A stretch of DNA of 64,000 bases. Origin: Flavobacteriaceae bacterium HL-DH10. Its GTDB lineage: Bacteria; Bacteroidota; Bacteroidia; Flavobacteriales; Flavobacteriaceae. The position numbers were made by a program, and so were the translations under genes. Below the pieces are notes generated by a model, which saw only the letters and a program-made list of their open reading frames with translations, searched no databases and was not told where the DNA came from. Location of the stretch: positions 384,001 to 448,000 of the forward strand of contig CP134536.1 in assembly GCA_031826515.1 (NCBI GenBank). Direction: 5' to 3'. How positions within the stretch are numbered: the first letter of the stretch is position 1; each line of letters opens with the position of its first letter. Shown one piece after another: positions 18,528-26,607 of this stretch.

Positions 18528-19904
18528 ATGAATAGAAGAAAATTTATTAATCAAACAGCATTAGGAACCGTTGCCATGGTAGGGTTCCCTTCCATAGTGC
18601 CGGCACATGTTTTAGGGAAAAATGCTCCTAGTAACAAAATCAATATCGGGCAAATTGGTTGTGGCCGTATTGCACGTTCACATGATATATATGATACAAT
18701 TCGTTTTGATGAGGCAAGATTCGTAGCTGTTTGTGATGTAGATTCTAAACGGGTGTTAGATGCTAAGAATTTAGTTGATGGTTTTTACAAGAAAAAGACA
18801 GGGAAAGATAATTATATGGATACCAGAGTGTATGAGGATTATCGAGAAATGCTATTAAATAAGGATATTGATGCTGTTGTAATAAGCACACCAGACCATT
18901 GGCATTCTCAACCTGCTATGGAAGCGGCTTTGGCTGGAAAAGATATTTATTTACAAAAACCAACGTCTTTAACTGTAAAGGAAGGACAACAGCTGCGTGA
19001 TGTTGTAAAAAAGACCGGCTCTATTTTACAAGTAGGTACACAACAGCGAGCCATGCCCCAGTTTCGCTATGCTGCAGAATTAGTGCGAAATGGGCGCATA
19101 GGAAATCTACATACGGTTAAGATTGGTCTTCCGGGTGACCCTGCAGGTCCAGAAGCGCCTGAAATGCCTATTCCATCAAACTTAAATTTTGATATGTGGC
19201 TAGGATCTACACCAAACGTGCCATATACAGAAATAGGAGTTCATCCTCAAGACGGGTATAACAGACCAGGCTGGTTACGTCAAAGAAATTACGGAGCAGG
19301 TATGATTACTGGCTGGGGACAACATCATTATGATTCTGCTGCCTGGGGAATGAATACAGAGCTTTCTGGACCGATTTCGGTTGAGGCTTTGGCTGAGTTT
19401 CCAAAGTCAGGATTGTGGAACGTTCACGGAGATTTCTTTGTGAAGCATGAATATGATAATGGTATAGAAGTATATACCAGTGGAGGTTACACCAATGGGA
19501 TTAAATATATTGGAGAAGATGGATGGATTTTTGTGTCCCGAGGGGCATATACAGCTTCAGCGACCGACCCTGTTGATAAGGAAAAAAGTGCTACAGCTTT
19601 GAATGCTTCCAATCCAAAAATATTAGAATCTGTAATTGGAGAGAGCGAAATACATCTAGAGAAAATAGACGATCAACATGGTAATTGGTTAGACTGTATA
19701 AAAACCAGAAAACAGCCCATTTCTTCAATAGAAAAAGGACATAAAGCTTGTGCTATTTGTTTGATAAGTGATATTGCAATGCAGCTTGACAGAAAATTAC
19801 AGTGGGATCCCGAAAATGAAGTATTTATTAATGATAATGATGCAAATACCATGTTACGCAGAGAGCAGCGAAAACCTTATGGTACCGATTATGTGAAACT
19901 ATAA
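18528..19904 (+). CDS. Exported Gfo/Idh/MocA family oxidoreductase with Tat signal
   Basis: A 458-aa protein opening with a twin-arginine signal (NRRKFINQTALGTVAMVG), so it should cross the membrane folded with its NAD(P) cofactor. The Rossmann glycine motif is IGQIGCGRIARSHD, and the family lysine lies in IYLQKPTSLTV in place of the common EKP. The C-terminal half carries the usual GH109-like block (WLRQRNYGAGMITGWGQHH, YDSAAWGM). Enzymes of this kind oxidise or epimerise sugars, or cleave them through 3-keto intermediates. Its neighbours are DUF6807 and another Gfo/Idh protein, a pairing often seen in Bacteroidota. The substrate is unknown. Confidence 0.87.
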   Translation: MNRRKFINQTALGTVAMVGFPSIVPAHVLGKNAPSNKINIGQIGCGRIARSHDIYDTIRFDEARFVAVCDVDSKRVLDAKNLVDGFYKKKTGKDNYMDTRVYEDYREMLLNKDIDAVVISTPDHWHSQPAMEAALAGKDIYLQKPTSLTVKEGQQLRDVVKKTGSILQVGTQQRAMPQFRYAAELVRNGRIGNLHTVKIGLPGDPAGPEAPEMPIPSNLNFDMWLGSTPNVPYTEIGVHPQDGYNRPGWLRQRNYGAGMITGWGQHHYDSAAWGMNTELSGPISVEALAEFPKSGLWNVHGDFFVKHEYDNGIEVYTSGGYTNGIKYIGEDGWIFVSRGAYTASATDPVDKEKSATALNASNPKILESVIGESEIHLEKIDDQHGNWLDCIKTRKQPISSIEKGHKACAICLISDIAMQLDRKLQWDPENEVFINDNDANTMLRREQRKPYGTDYVKL

Positions 19905-19952
19905 ATTGACAAAAAGTGTTGAAAAGAAGAGATTGAAAAGAACCATAAGCCA

Positions 19953-20031
19953 TCATTCTAAATTTATTTCAGAATCGAGTATTATTGACCATGTAGTTGT
20001 TATGAAAACCTGAAATAAATTCAGGTTGACG
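19953..20031. repeat. Palindromic intergenic repeat between the two oxidoreductase genes
   Basis: The arms AATTTATTTCAG (19961-19972) and CTGAAATAAATT (20010-20021) are perfect inverted 12-mers separated by 37 bases, flanked by TCATTCT-like and GGTTGACG-like edges. The shape resembles the dispersed ATTCTGAA...TTCAG repeats common between flavobacterial genes. No coding potential is visible in this 179-base spacer. Confidence 0.6.
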
Positions 20032-20083
20032 AAAATCTTGCTTTTTAAATAGCTTTGATATTATTCTATTATAAACAATAAAG

Positions 20084-21463
20084 ATGAAATACCAAGTATT
20101 AATAGTGTTGTTGTATTTAAGTATGTCCTGTACCAAAAAGAAGCCGTTAGAAAAAGTGGTTCAAGAGAACGTTCACAAAAAGGTTAAGTTAATGACACTG
20201 GATCCCGGACATTTTCATGCAGCGTTAGTTCAAAAAACCATGTACGCCCAAGTAGATCCAAAAATTTATGTTTTTGCACCAGAAGGGGCTGAAGTGCAGT
20301 ATTTTTTAAATAAGATAGAAGCTTATAATTCTAGCGAAGTGGCGCCTACAAAATGGACTGTAGAAACATCTTTAAGCGATAATTACTTAAAAAAAATGCT
20401 GGATGAAAAGCCTGGGAATGTCATGGTAGTAGCAGGGAAAAACTCTAAAAAAATAGATTATATCCTAGCCGCGGTAAAAGCAGGATTAAATGTATATGCC
20501 GATAAACCTTTGGTGATAAATCCTGAAGGGTTTAATAAACTTAAAGAAGCGTTTAAGATTGCTAAGGAAAAAGGGGTGTTAATTTATGATATTATGACTG
20601 AACGCTTTGAGTCTACTACTGTACTCCAAAAGCTGTTTTCAAAAGAGTTTTCGGTTTTTGGTTCGTTAGTAGAAGGCACAGTTGCAGATCCAGCTATTAG
20701 CAAAGAAAGCATACATCATTTTTTTAAATATGTTTCTAGTAAACCCTTGGTGCGCCCTGCTTGGTTTTTCGATGTTAATGAAGAAGGTGAGGGTATCGTA
20801 GATGTCACTACACATTTGGTGGATTTAGTGCAATGGGAAGCGTTCTCAAATCAAATTATCGATACTTCTAATATAGAAATGTTACATGCTAAACGGTGGG
20901 CTACCGTTTTAAGTAAAGAAGCGTTTCAAAAGGTTACAGGACAGGAAGGTTTTCCTGATTACCTTAAAAAAGACGTTAAAGATGGAAAATTACATGTGTA
21001 CTGTAATGGCGAAATGATTTATAAAATTAACGGTAAGCACGCAAAAGTTTCTGTGATTTGGAACTATCAGGCGCCAGAAGGCACGGGAGACACACATTAC
21101 AGTATAATGAGAGGAACAAAAAGCAACCTTATTATTAAACAAGGAAAGGAAGAAAATTTTAAACCAACCCTATATATAGAAACCAAAAATGGGGAAGATT
21201 TTGAAACTGTTCTAAATGACGCTTTAAAAAACAAAATCGCAAAAGAATTTCCGGGAATAACCGCTGAAAAGATTTCCAATACCCAATGGAGAATTAAAAT
21301 ACCCGATTCATTTAAAATAGGTCATGAAGCACATTTTGCACAGGTTACTGAAAATTACCTAAAATATTTAGAATCAGGCAAGCTTCCGGAATGGGAAGTA
21401 CCTAATATGATAGCCAAATATTACACAAATATTGAGGCCTATAAAATGGCAGCCCAAAACTGA
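20084..21463 (+). CDS. Gfo/Idh/MocA-type oxidoreductase lipoprotein, stop codon supplied by an IS end
   Basis: A 459-aa protein with a lipoprotein signal (LLYLSMSCTKKK). The N-terminal part is a divergent Rossmann domain (VKLMTLDPGHFHAALVQ) with the YADKPLVINPEGF lysine motif. The C-terminal half follows the putative-oxidoreductase pattern (RPAWFFDVNEEGEGIVDVTTHLVD). Its stop TGA (21461-21463) is the first three bases of a truncated IS3 copy, so the natural end may have been lost or only just preserved; the last residues are AYKMAAQN. It is probably co-expressed with the DUF6807 and Tat oxidoreductase genes, although a 179-base repeat-bearing gap separates it from them. Confidence 0.82.
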   Translation: MKYQVLIVLLYLSMSCTKKKPLEKVVQENVHKKVKLMTLDPGHFHAALVQKTMYAQVDPKIYVFAPEGAEVQYFLNKIEAYNSSEVAPTKWTVETSLSDNYLKKMLDEKPGNVMVVAGKNSKKIDYILAAVKAGLNVYADKPLVINPEGFNKLKEAFKIAKEKGVLIYDIMTERFESTTVLQKLFSKEFSVFGSLVEGTVADPAISKESIHHFFKYVSSKPLVRPAWFFDVNEEGEGIVDVTTHLVDLVQWEAFSNQIIDTSNIEMLHAKRWATVLSKEAFQKVTGQEGFPDYLKKDVKDGKLHVYCNGEMIYKINGKHAKVSVIWNYQAPEGTGDTHYSIMRGTKSNLIIKQGKEENFKPTLYIETKNGEDFETVLNDALKNKIAKEFPGITAEKISNTQWRIKIPDSFKIGHEAHFAQVTENYLKYLESGKLPEWEVPNMIAKYYTNIEAYKMAAQN

Positions 21464-21586
21464 CCCGTCCTGAAATAAGGCTACATAACTTTAAACATTA
21501 TGTATAGAAATGACAAAGTAATCAGACGGTATTCAGAACCTTTTAAACTGAAAATTCTAGATGAAATCACAACCGAAAAACTAAAT
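21461..21586 (+). mobile_element. Truncated copy of the IS3 element at 15765
   Basis: From TGACCCGTCCTGAAATAAGG at 21461 the sequence follows the left end of the 15765 element with few changes, including the start of orfA (MYRNDKVIRRYSEPFKLK). Homology stops near 21586, after about 29 codons of orfA. It points in the same direction as the full copy, so the two flank the DUF6807/oxidoreductase genes as direct repeats. Confidence 0.9.
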
Positions 21587-21707
21587 TATCATTCAAAGGC
21601 GGAATGAAAATCACAGCAGGCTTTTTAGCTTGTTTGCAGAATCGAATATAAAAATGGAACTTAATGCGAAATTAGAATCGCTGATTAAAAGCAAAAAACA
21701 TGGATAG
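21585..21707 (+). pseudogene. 3' end of an unknown gene cut off by the IS fragment
   Basis: An open frame with no start codon runs from the IS junction to TAG at 21705-21707. It reads NENHSRLFSLFAESNIK followed by MELNAKLESLIKSKKHG. It overlaps the next gene by the ATGGATAG arrangement, typical of a translationally coupled pair. The composition looks like a true C-terminus, but I do not recognise the family. The upstream part of the gene must have been lost when the IS fragment formed. Confidence 0.5.
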
Positions 21708-21924
21708 CAAAATTACGGAAGACTTCTCTTTAGGGCTTTTTATTTGGCAAGCTTTACTTCTTGTTTCAATTGGACTTTGGATTTATTGCTTAATTGACGT
21801 TTTAAAAAATAAGTTCGAGAAAAATGATAAGATTATTTGGGTTTTAGTAGTCATACTTCTTCCGATTTTAGGTTCAATCTTGTATTTATTTATCGGAAAG
21901 AGCAAAAAATTAAAATTAAACTGA
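21700..21924 (+). CDS. Small membrane protein, PLDc_N-like
   Basis: A 74-aa protein with two predicted membrane helices (LFIWQALLLVSIGLWIYCLI and IIWVLVVILLPILGSILYLF) and a Lys-rich tail. The pattern of helix, DVLKNKFEKNDK loop, then a second helix with LPILGSILYLFIGK matches the PLDc_N family of short membrane proteins found alone or at the front of cardiolipin synthases. Its function is unknown. The start overlaps the end of the preceding gene remnant by 8 bases, so it was probably once the second gene of an operon. Confidence 0.75.
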   Translation: MDSKITEDFSLGLFIWQALLLVSIGLWIYCLIDVLKNKFEKNDKIIWVLVVILLPILGSILYLFIGKSKKLKLN

Positions 21925-22055
21925 CAAAAGCTCTAAAAACCAACACCTGCTATAATGCATTGCTTCAGGTTTAAGTAGGTAAGCTTGTACTAACAGTTAA
22001 TTTTAGATTACGTAAATGTATATTTGGTTCATTTTGAAATAATTTATTTTAAATG

Positions 22056-22109
22056 TTTGCTAATACTGAATAAAAGGCGTTTTAATACTCTTTATTTAGT
22101 ATTAGCAAA
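22056..22109. terminator. Long hairpin between convergent genes, probable bidirectional terminator
   Basis: The arms at 22056-22074 (TTTGCTAATACTGAATAAA) and 22091-22109 pair at 18 of 19 positions around a 16-base loop. It lies 6 bases beyond the stop of the minus-strand methyltransferase and faces the plus-strand PLDc_N gene from the other side. Confidence 0.6.
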
Positions 22110-22114
22110 ATATT

Positions 22115-23152
22115 TTACTTGATAGCAATAACAGCACTTGATGGACCAGTTAACGGTATGACACCAGTTTCATTAAACCCTGCTTCTTTTGCCCATTGAT
22201 CAAAGTTAGAGGCTGTAAAATCAAAACCTTGATCTGTTTCGATAGCCATGTTTAGTGACATCAATAATCCGAAAACATTCTTGTTTCTTTCATCATCAAT
22301 AATATTTTCGATAACAATAAGTGCTCCTCCTTCAGGTAAGGCATCATAAGCTTTTTTTATTAACATTACTTTGTCTTCAGAACCCCAGTCATGAAGAATA
22401 TTCCCCATTGTAATGACGTCTGCCTTTGGTAAATCATCAACAAAAAAATCTCCTGAAACAATCTCTATTCTATCACTTAATCCTAAAGCATCCACATTTT
22501 CCTTTGCAATTGGACCAACTGGGGGAAGGTCAAAAGAAATACATTTCATGTGGCTGTTATTTTTTGCAATATGTATCGAAAGATTAGCACCTGAGCCCCC
22601 AACATCACAAAGGGTATTATATTTCGAAAAATCAAAATCATGAGCTAGTTTCATAAAGTTCCCAGATTGAACACCTCCCATCCCATGTATAAACTCCCTT
22701 AGCCTATCTTCATTTGCGTAAATAGCTTCAAATAGGGGTTTACCTGCATTTTTAGTCTCATTCTGTGGTTTGCCAGTTTTTAGACACTCTTCTAAGTCAT
22801 TCCAGAAAGGATACAACCTATTGTTTGACATTTCTAAAATTCCTCCTATGTAACTTAGTTTATTTTTATCTAAAAACAGATCTGAATCGTCTGAATTACT
22901 ATATAAGGCATTCTCTTTTAATCCAGAACGCTGCAAAAATCCTAATGCCACTAAAGCGTCAAGAAAGTCAAATAGCGATCTTTCATTTAACCCTAATTTA
23001 TTTTGAATGTCTTCTCCTGATAATGCTCCATTGGCAAGATGAGTAAACAGCTCCATGTTGACAGCTGAGAGTAGCGTTTTTGAGGCAAAAAACCCCATTC
23101 CAATTTGCATTATTTTAGAAGGATTAATTTGATTTGTGTTAGTGGTGTCCAT
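22115..23152 (-). CDS. SAM-dependent O-methyltransferase (acetylserotonin/CrtF-like family)
   Basis: A 345-aa protein with the two-domain layout of small-molecule O-methyltransferases. The N-terminal winged-helix dimerisation domain (GFFASKTLLSAVNMELFTHL, LGLNERSLFDFLDALVALGF) is followed by a Rossmann methyltransferase domain with SAM motif I LCDVGGSGANLSIHIA, then EIVSGDFF, ADVITMGNILHDW and GGALIVIENI. The catalytic His in NILHDWG is present. Homologues methylate hydroxyl groups of polyketides, carotenoids or phenolics; the substrate here is unknown. It stands alone, with convergent and divergent neighbours on either side. Confidence 0.88.
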   Translation of the reverse strand: MDTTNTNQINPSKIMQIGMGFFASKTLLSAVNMELFTHLANGALSGEDIQNKLGLNERSLFDFLDALVALGFLQRSGLKENALYSNSDDSDLFLDKNKLSYIGGILEMSNNRLYPFWNDLEECLKTGKPQNETKNAGKPLFEAIYANEDRLREFIHGMGGVQSGNFMKLAHDFDFSKYNTLCDVGGSGANLSIHIAKNNSHMKCISFDLPPVGPIAKENVDALGLSDRIEIVSGDFFVDDLPKADVITMGNILHDWGSEDKVMLIKKAYDALPEGGALIVIENIIDDERNKNVFGLLMSLNMAIETDQGFDFTASNFDQWAKEAGFNETGVIPLTGPSSAVIAIK

Positions 23153-23576
23153 GATACGCGGTTCTTTTTGGTTAATATGTTATATAATTTACTGTTAACA
23201 GTTTTGACAAGGATTACTGTGGAAAGAAAATCGACAGATTTTCGAAAACGTAACAAGCTGATGCTTTTTGTTTCTTTGGTTCCTCAAAGCCAATCAACAA
23301 GATTTGGCAACCTAGTAAATATAGAAAAAAAATTGTGCTTTATATCAAGTCGCATTATTTTTAGCATCCATGAAAAAGCTAAAAACCTAGTATCTTTAAA
23401 AGTTAATCAAAACAATTAAGATATGACATTTAAACAAACCACCCAACCAAAGTTATACATTGGCATTTACATGCACTAACGAAATCTCAAGTCCTTAAAA
23501 CTTCAAGAAATTACACTTAAATTTAAAACCTTATTAATAAAAGTTAGCTTAAGCTATACAAATACTTTATCTACAA
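23153..23576. other. 424-base intergenic region with a perfect palindrome near the methyltransferase start
   Basis: ACTGTTAACAGT (23191-23202) is a perfect 12-base palindrome about 40 bases upstream of the methyltransferase start and could be an operator for that gene. The rest shows no convincing gene; a 104-codon open frame on the plus strand has no family features and overlaps the methyltransferase start. Confidence 0.4.
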
Positions 23577-23927
23577 TTAAGAAATAACAGAATTTCTATG
23601 CTCTACTCCCCAATCGACCATTGCATCTAAAACATTAATAATTTTTTCGCCTGTTGCCGTTAAAGTATATTCAATTAACACAGGAGTCGTATCAAATACT
23701 GTACGCTTTACAACACCGTTTAACTCCAAATCCTTCAACTCCTTAGACAACATCCTAGGGGTTATTTTATCTATGTTCTCTTGAATATCTTTATATCTCC
23801 TCTTTCCATAAAGTAGAGAAGCAATAATGGGTAATTTCCATTTACCACTTACTACGTTTAAGGTATCGTTAATTGCCAATACATATTGTCGTGGACATTT
23901 CTTAAGTTCTGCTATATCATCATTCAT
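23577..23927 (-). CDS. HxlR-family transcriptional regulator
   Basis: A 116-aa winged-helix regulator. The family pattern is clear: CPRQYVLAINDTLNVVSGKW with the conserved N-terminal Cys, then KLPIIASLLYGKRRYKDI, the recognition region ITPRMLSKELKDLELNGVV and the wing (VLIEYTLTATGEKI). HxlR proteins often sense electrophiles or oxidants through that Cys and repress a divergent oxidoreductase gene. Here the divergent gene at 24035 is an NmrA/QOR2-type oxidoreductase, and two palindromes lie in the shared promoter region, fitting that scheme. Confidence 0.9.
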   Translation of the reverse strand: MNDDIAELKKCPRQYVLAINDTLNVVSGKWKLPIIASLLYGKRRYKDIQENIDKITPRMLSKELKDLELNGVVKRTVFDTTPVLIEYTLTATGEKIINVLDAMVDWGVEHRNSVIS

Positions 23928-23936
23928 AATACCTAA

Positions 23937-24004
23937 CTATACTTTTGTATAGTAATACTTTTTTACTACTTACTATATTTTGTATATCAAAGATAATATA
24001 TTTG
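23937..24004 (+). promoter_or_regulatory. Divergent promoter region with two HxlR-type operators
   Basis: CTATACTTTTGTATAG at 23937-23952 is a perfect palindrome with 6-base arms. A near copy, CTATATTTTGTATAT, lies at about 23973-23987. TATATTTG at 23997-24004 matches the TAnnTTTG -7 box for the plus-strand gene; the second operator covers its upstream promoter region, and the first lies closer to the regulator's own start. This supports repression of both genes by the HxlR protein. Confidence 0.65.
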
Positions 24005-24034
24005 CAGTATTATTAACAATAAAAAGTTTTAAAT

Positions 24035-24901
24035 ATGATTTTAGTAACTGGAGCAACAGGTGAATTTGGTAGAAAAGCAATAGATTTTCTACTTAACAAC
24101 GGAGTAAACCCATCAGAAATATCTGCATTAGTAAGAAATGAAAACAAAGCAGTTGACTTAAAGGAAAAAGGTATAGAAATAAGAATTGGAAATTATAATG
24201 ATTACAACGCTTTGATAAAAGAATTTAATGGAGTTGATAAATTATTATTTATATCAGGAAGTGAAATTGAAACTCGTGAAATTCAACACAAAAATATTGT
24301 AACCGCTGCTAAGGAAGCAGATGTAAGACATTTAGTTTATACATCTTTTATAAGAAATACAGAAGTAAAAAACTCTGCTATTGACTTTTTGCAAAACACA
24401 CACCTTAAAACAGAAAATTGGATTAAAGAAAGTGGCATACCTTATACCATTTTACAAAACGCATTATATCTTGATTTATTACCAATGTTTGTAGGTGACG
24501 TAATTCAAAATGAAGTGATAGTGCAACCAGCAAAAAATGGTAAATCAAGTGCTGTATTGAGATCTGAATTAGCTGAAGTCGCAGCAAATGTATTAACTAC
24601 AGAAGGACACAAAAACAAAGTGTATCCACTAACAAATCCCGTAACCAATACCTATGAGGATGTGGCAAAATACATTTCAGAAGTTACAGGAAAAAAAGTC
24701 ACCTATCAATCTCCTACCCCTGATGAATTTAAAACCACTTTAAAAGAATCAGGTGTTCCAGACGAGTATATCGGAATCTTTGCTGCGTTTTCTGTCGCTC
24801 AAGCCAATGGCGAATTAGAATTACAAAATAACTCTTTAGAAAATCTTTTGGGGAGAAAACCGACCACTTATAAAGAGCTTATTAGTCAAATTTACAAATA
24901 A
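24035..24901 (+). CDS. NmrA/QOR2-like NAD(P)-dependent oxidoreductase
   Basis: A 288-aa atypical short-chain dehydrogenase. The nucleotide-binding glycine motif is MILVTGATGEFGRKAID. It continues with the NmrA-type pattern (IRIGNYNDYNALIKEF, VDKLLFISGSE, HLVYTSFI, WIKESGIPYTILQNALYLD) and a C-terminal substrate lobe (YISEVTGKKVTYQSPTPDEF). Relatives include NAD(P)H:quinone oxidoreductase 2, and they are often controlled by HxlR repressors responding to quinones or aldehydes. Its divergent placement beside an HxlR gene fits that picture. The substrate is not determined. Confidence 0.87.
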   Translation: MILVTGATGEFGRKAIDFLLNNGVNPSEISALVRNENKAVDLKEKGIEIRIGNYNDYNALIKEFNGVDKLLFISGSEIETREIQHKNIVTAAKEADVRHLVYTSFIRNTEVKNSAIDFLQNTHLKTENWIKESGIPYTILQNALYLDLLPMFVGDVIQNEVIVQPAKNGKSSAVLRSELAEVAANVLTTEGHKNKVYPLTNPVTNTYEDVAKYISEVTGKKVTYQSPTPDEFKTTLKESGVPDEYIGIFAAFSVAQANGELELQNNSLENLLGRKPTTYKELISQIYK

Positions 24902-25158
24902 ATTGACAGAAAAAAATTTCATTATTCTGTTTATTCCAATGCTCTAAAAAAGTATGTCCAATACAAATTTTAGTACGTTTCTTTAAATGAACTAGCTACA
25001 CATATAGAGGAAACCCATTTTTAGTTAGTTTTTCAGTAACAATAAGTTTAATAGAAGCTTTCAAATTATGTGCATTTTACGTGCGTTATTAATACCATTT
25101 CAGTACTAATTAGTATAAAAAGCAAGTGTTTTGAAATAAATAAAAAGTATTAAAACAA

Positions 25159-25184
25159 AAAAACCCTAGATAACTAGGGTTTTA
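25159..25184 (-). terminator. Terminator of tRNA-Arg
   Basis: On the minus strand the stem AAACCCTAG/CTAGGGTTT with a short loop is followed by a T run, starting 7 bases beyond the tRNA 3' end. The spacer 24902-25158 between the oxidoreductase gene and this hairpin shows no gene. Confidence 0.7.
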
Positions 25185-25190
25185 GCGATG

Positions 25191-25264
25191 TGACCTCGAC
25201 TGGATTCAAACCAGTAACCTCTTGAGCCGTAATCAAGTGCGCTATTCAGTTGCGCCACGAGGCC
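25191..25264 (-). tRNA. tRNA-Arg (anticodon ACG)
   Basis: The minus strand folds into a full cloverleaf. The acceptor GGCCTCG pairs with CGAGGTC (one G-U pair), and discriminator A follows. The anticodon stem CTTGA/TCAAG encloses loop TTACGGC with anticodon ACG, and the T arm is CTGG-TTTGAATC-CCAG-like. CCA is not encoded. ACG (read as ICG after deamination) decodes CGU, CGC and CGA. Confidence 0.95.
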
Positions 25265-25346
25265 ATTTTTGTGGGTGCAAATATAGTATTTTTATTAAAA
25301 CTTCACCAAATAATTAAATCAATTTTTAAATTGTTATTTTTGATAT

Positions 25347-25982
25347 ATGAATTACGATATATTACTACAAAAATTCGGTAGCACTTTAGACGAAAATTTA
25401 ATTAATGAAATTTTCGAAAAAGGCATATTCAAAAACTTCAAAAAGAACGAAATTATAATTGATATCAATCAACCTTTAAATTTCATTCCTCTTTTATTAA
25501 ATGGTGATATTAAAATTCTAAGAGAAGATAGTGAAGGCAATGAATTACTTATTTACTTTTTAGAAGCGGGTGAAACTTGTACCATGTCACTTACGTGCTG
25601 CATGGATACTTCAAAAAGTAAAATTAGAGCTGTTGCTGAAAAGGATACGAGCCTCATCATGATTCCTGTTGATCAAATGCATCAATGGTTTCAAAATAAC
25701 GAAAGCTGGAGAAATTTCATATTAAGAAGTTATCAAACTCGTTTTGATGAAATGTTAGAAGCTATAGACAATATTGCTTTTATGAAAATGGATGAACGTC
25801 TATACAAATACCTAAGTAATAAAGCGGTTCTTAATGCTTCAAAAACATTATTAGTTAAGCATCAAGATATTGCCGAAGATATGCATACGTCTCGCGTTGT
25901 GATATCTAGAATTCTTAAACAACTAGAAAACGAAAATAAAATAAAACTAGGCAGAAATAAAATAGAAATCCTATCCGTTTAA
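25347..25982 (+). CDS. Crp/Fnr-family transcriptional regulator of the sulfur module
   Basis: A 211-aa regulator with an N-terminal cyclic-nucleotide-binding-type beta barrel (LLLNGDIKILREDSEGNELL, FLEAGETCTMSLTCCM) and a C-terminal Crp-type helix-turn-helix (LLVKHQDIAEDMHTSRVVIS followed by RILKQLE). The barrel lacks a clear cAMP-binding signature but has a Cys-Cys pair in SLTCCMDTSK that could sense sulfur species or redox state. The genes downstream handle reduced sulfur. A -7 box, TATTTTTG at 25335-25342, would place transcription start at or very near the ATG, giving a leaderless or almost leaderless mRNA. Palindromes likely bound by this protein precede 26048 and 27880. Confidence 0.88.
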   Translation: MNYDILLQKFGSTLDENLINEIFEKGIFKNFKKNEIIIDINQPLNFIPLLLNGDIKILREDSEGNELLIYFLEAGETCTMSLTCCMDTSKSKIRAVAEKDTSLIMIPVDQMHQWFQNNESWRNFILRSYQTRFDEMLEAIDNIAFMKMDERLYKYLSNKAVLNASKTLLVKHQDIAEDMHTSRVVISRILKQLENENKIKLGRNKIEILSV

Positions 25983-26026
25983 GTAACAATTGTTACATAA
26001 GAGAGGTGTGGTTGAGTTTACTTTTG
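25983..26026 (+). promoter_or_regulatory. Crp/Fnr-type operator and -7 box before the YeeE/YedE genes
   Basis: GTAACAATTGTTAC (25983-25996) is a perfect 14-base palindrome directly after the regulator's stop codon. TACTTTTG (26019-26026) matches TAnnTTTG. The palindrome centre (25989.5) is 36.5 bases from the G of the -7 box, the same as at the second operator (27821-27836), which would put it near -41.5, the class II activator position. Confidence 0.7.
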
Positions 26027-26047
26027 CTTATTCAATAAAATCTAACC

Positions 26048-26605
26048 ATGGAATATATTTTAAATCCTTGGCCTTGGTATATATCTGGGCCTCTTATTTC
26101 GCTTATTATGGCATTGTTACTTTACTTTGGAAAAACATTCGGCATGTCATCCAATTTAAAAACGATGTGTACCATTGTTGGGGCAGGAAAGTTTTCTGAT
26201 TTTTTTAAATTTAATTGGAAAGAGCAGTCATGGAATTTAGTAGTTGTATTAGGCGCTATTATTGGAGGGTACATTGCAACTCATTATTTATCTAATGATA
26301 GTATTACAGATTTAAACCCGACAACTATTGCAGAACTGCAAAACATGGGATTTAAAAACTCTGGTGCATCCTTAGTACCAAATGAAATATTTAGTTTAGA
26401 ATCATTAGCTTCTCCAAAAAAACTAGTCATATTGGTGATTGGAGGATTTTTAGTTGGTTTTGGAACACGTTACGCAAATGGATGTACTTCGGGGCACGCC
26501 ATTGCTGGATTAAGTAGTTTACAAAAACCATCATTAATTGCAGTAATTGGTTTCTTTATAGGAGGATTAATTATGGCCAATTTTATTTTACCCCTAATAT
26601 TTTAA
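26048..26605 (+). CDS. YeeE/YedE sulfur-transport family protein, first half
   Basis: A 185-aa membrane protein with about five hydrophobic segments. The family signature FGTRYANGCTSGHAIAGLSS near the C-terminus contains the conserved Cys used to pass thiosulfate or sulfur. In Bacteroidota the YeeE/YedE transporter is commonly split in two genes, and this is the first; the partner starts 2 bases after its stop. It probably imports thiosulfate or other reduced sulfur into the cell for the rhodanese and persulfide enzymes downstream. Regulation by the adjacent Crp/Fnr protein is supported by the operator in front of it. Confidence 0.88.
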   Translation: MEYILNPWPWYISGPLISLIMALLLYFGKTFGMSSNLKTMCTIVGAGKFSDFFKFNWKEQSWNLVVVLGAIIGGYIATHYLSNDSITDLNPTTIAELQNMGFKNSGASLVPNEIFSLESLASPKKLVILVIGGFLVGFGTRYANGCTSGHAIAGLSSLQKPSLIAVIGFFIGGLIMANFILPLIF

Positions 26606-26607
26606 TT

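Noticed and set aside
23105-23419. 104-codon plus-strand frame upstream of the methyltransferase
   Set aside because: It overlaps the methyltransferase start, has no family motif, and its composition follows the AT-rich spacer.
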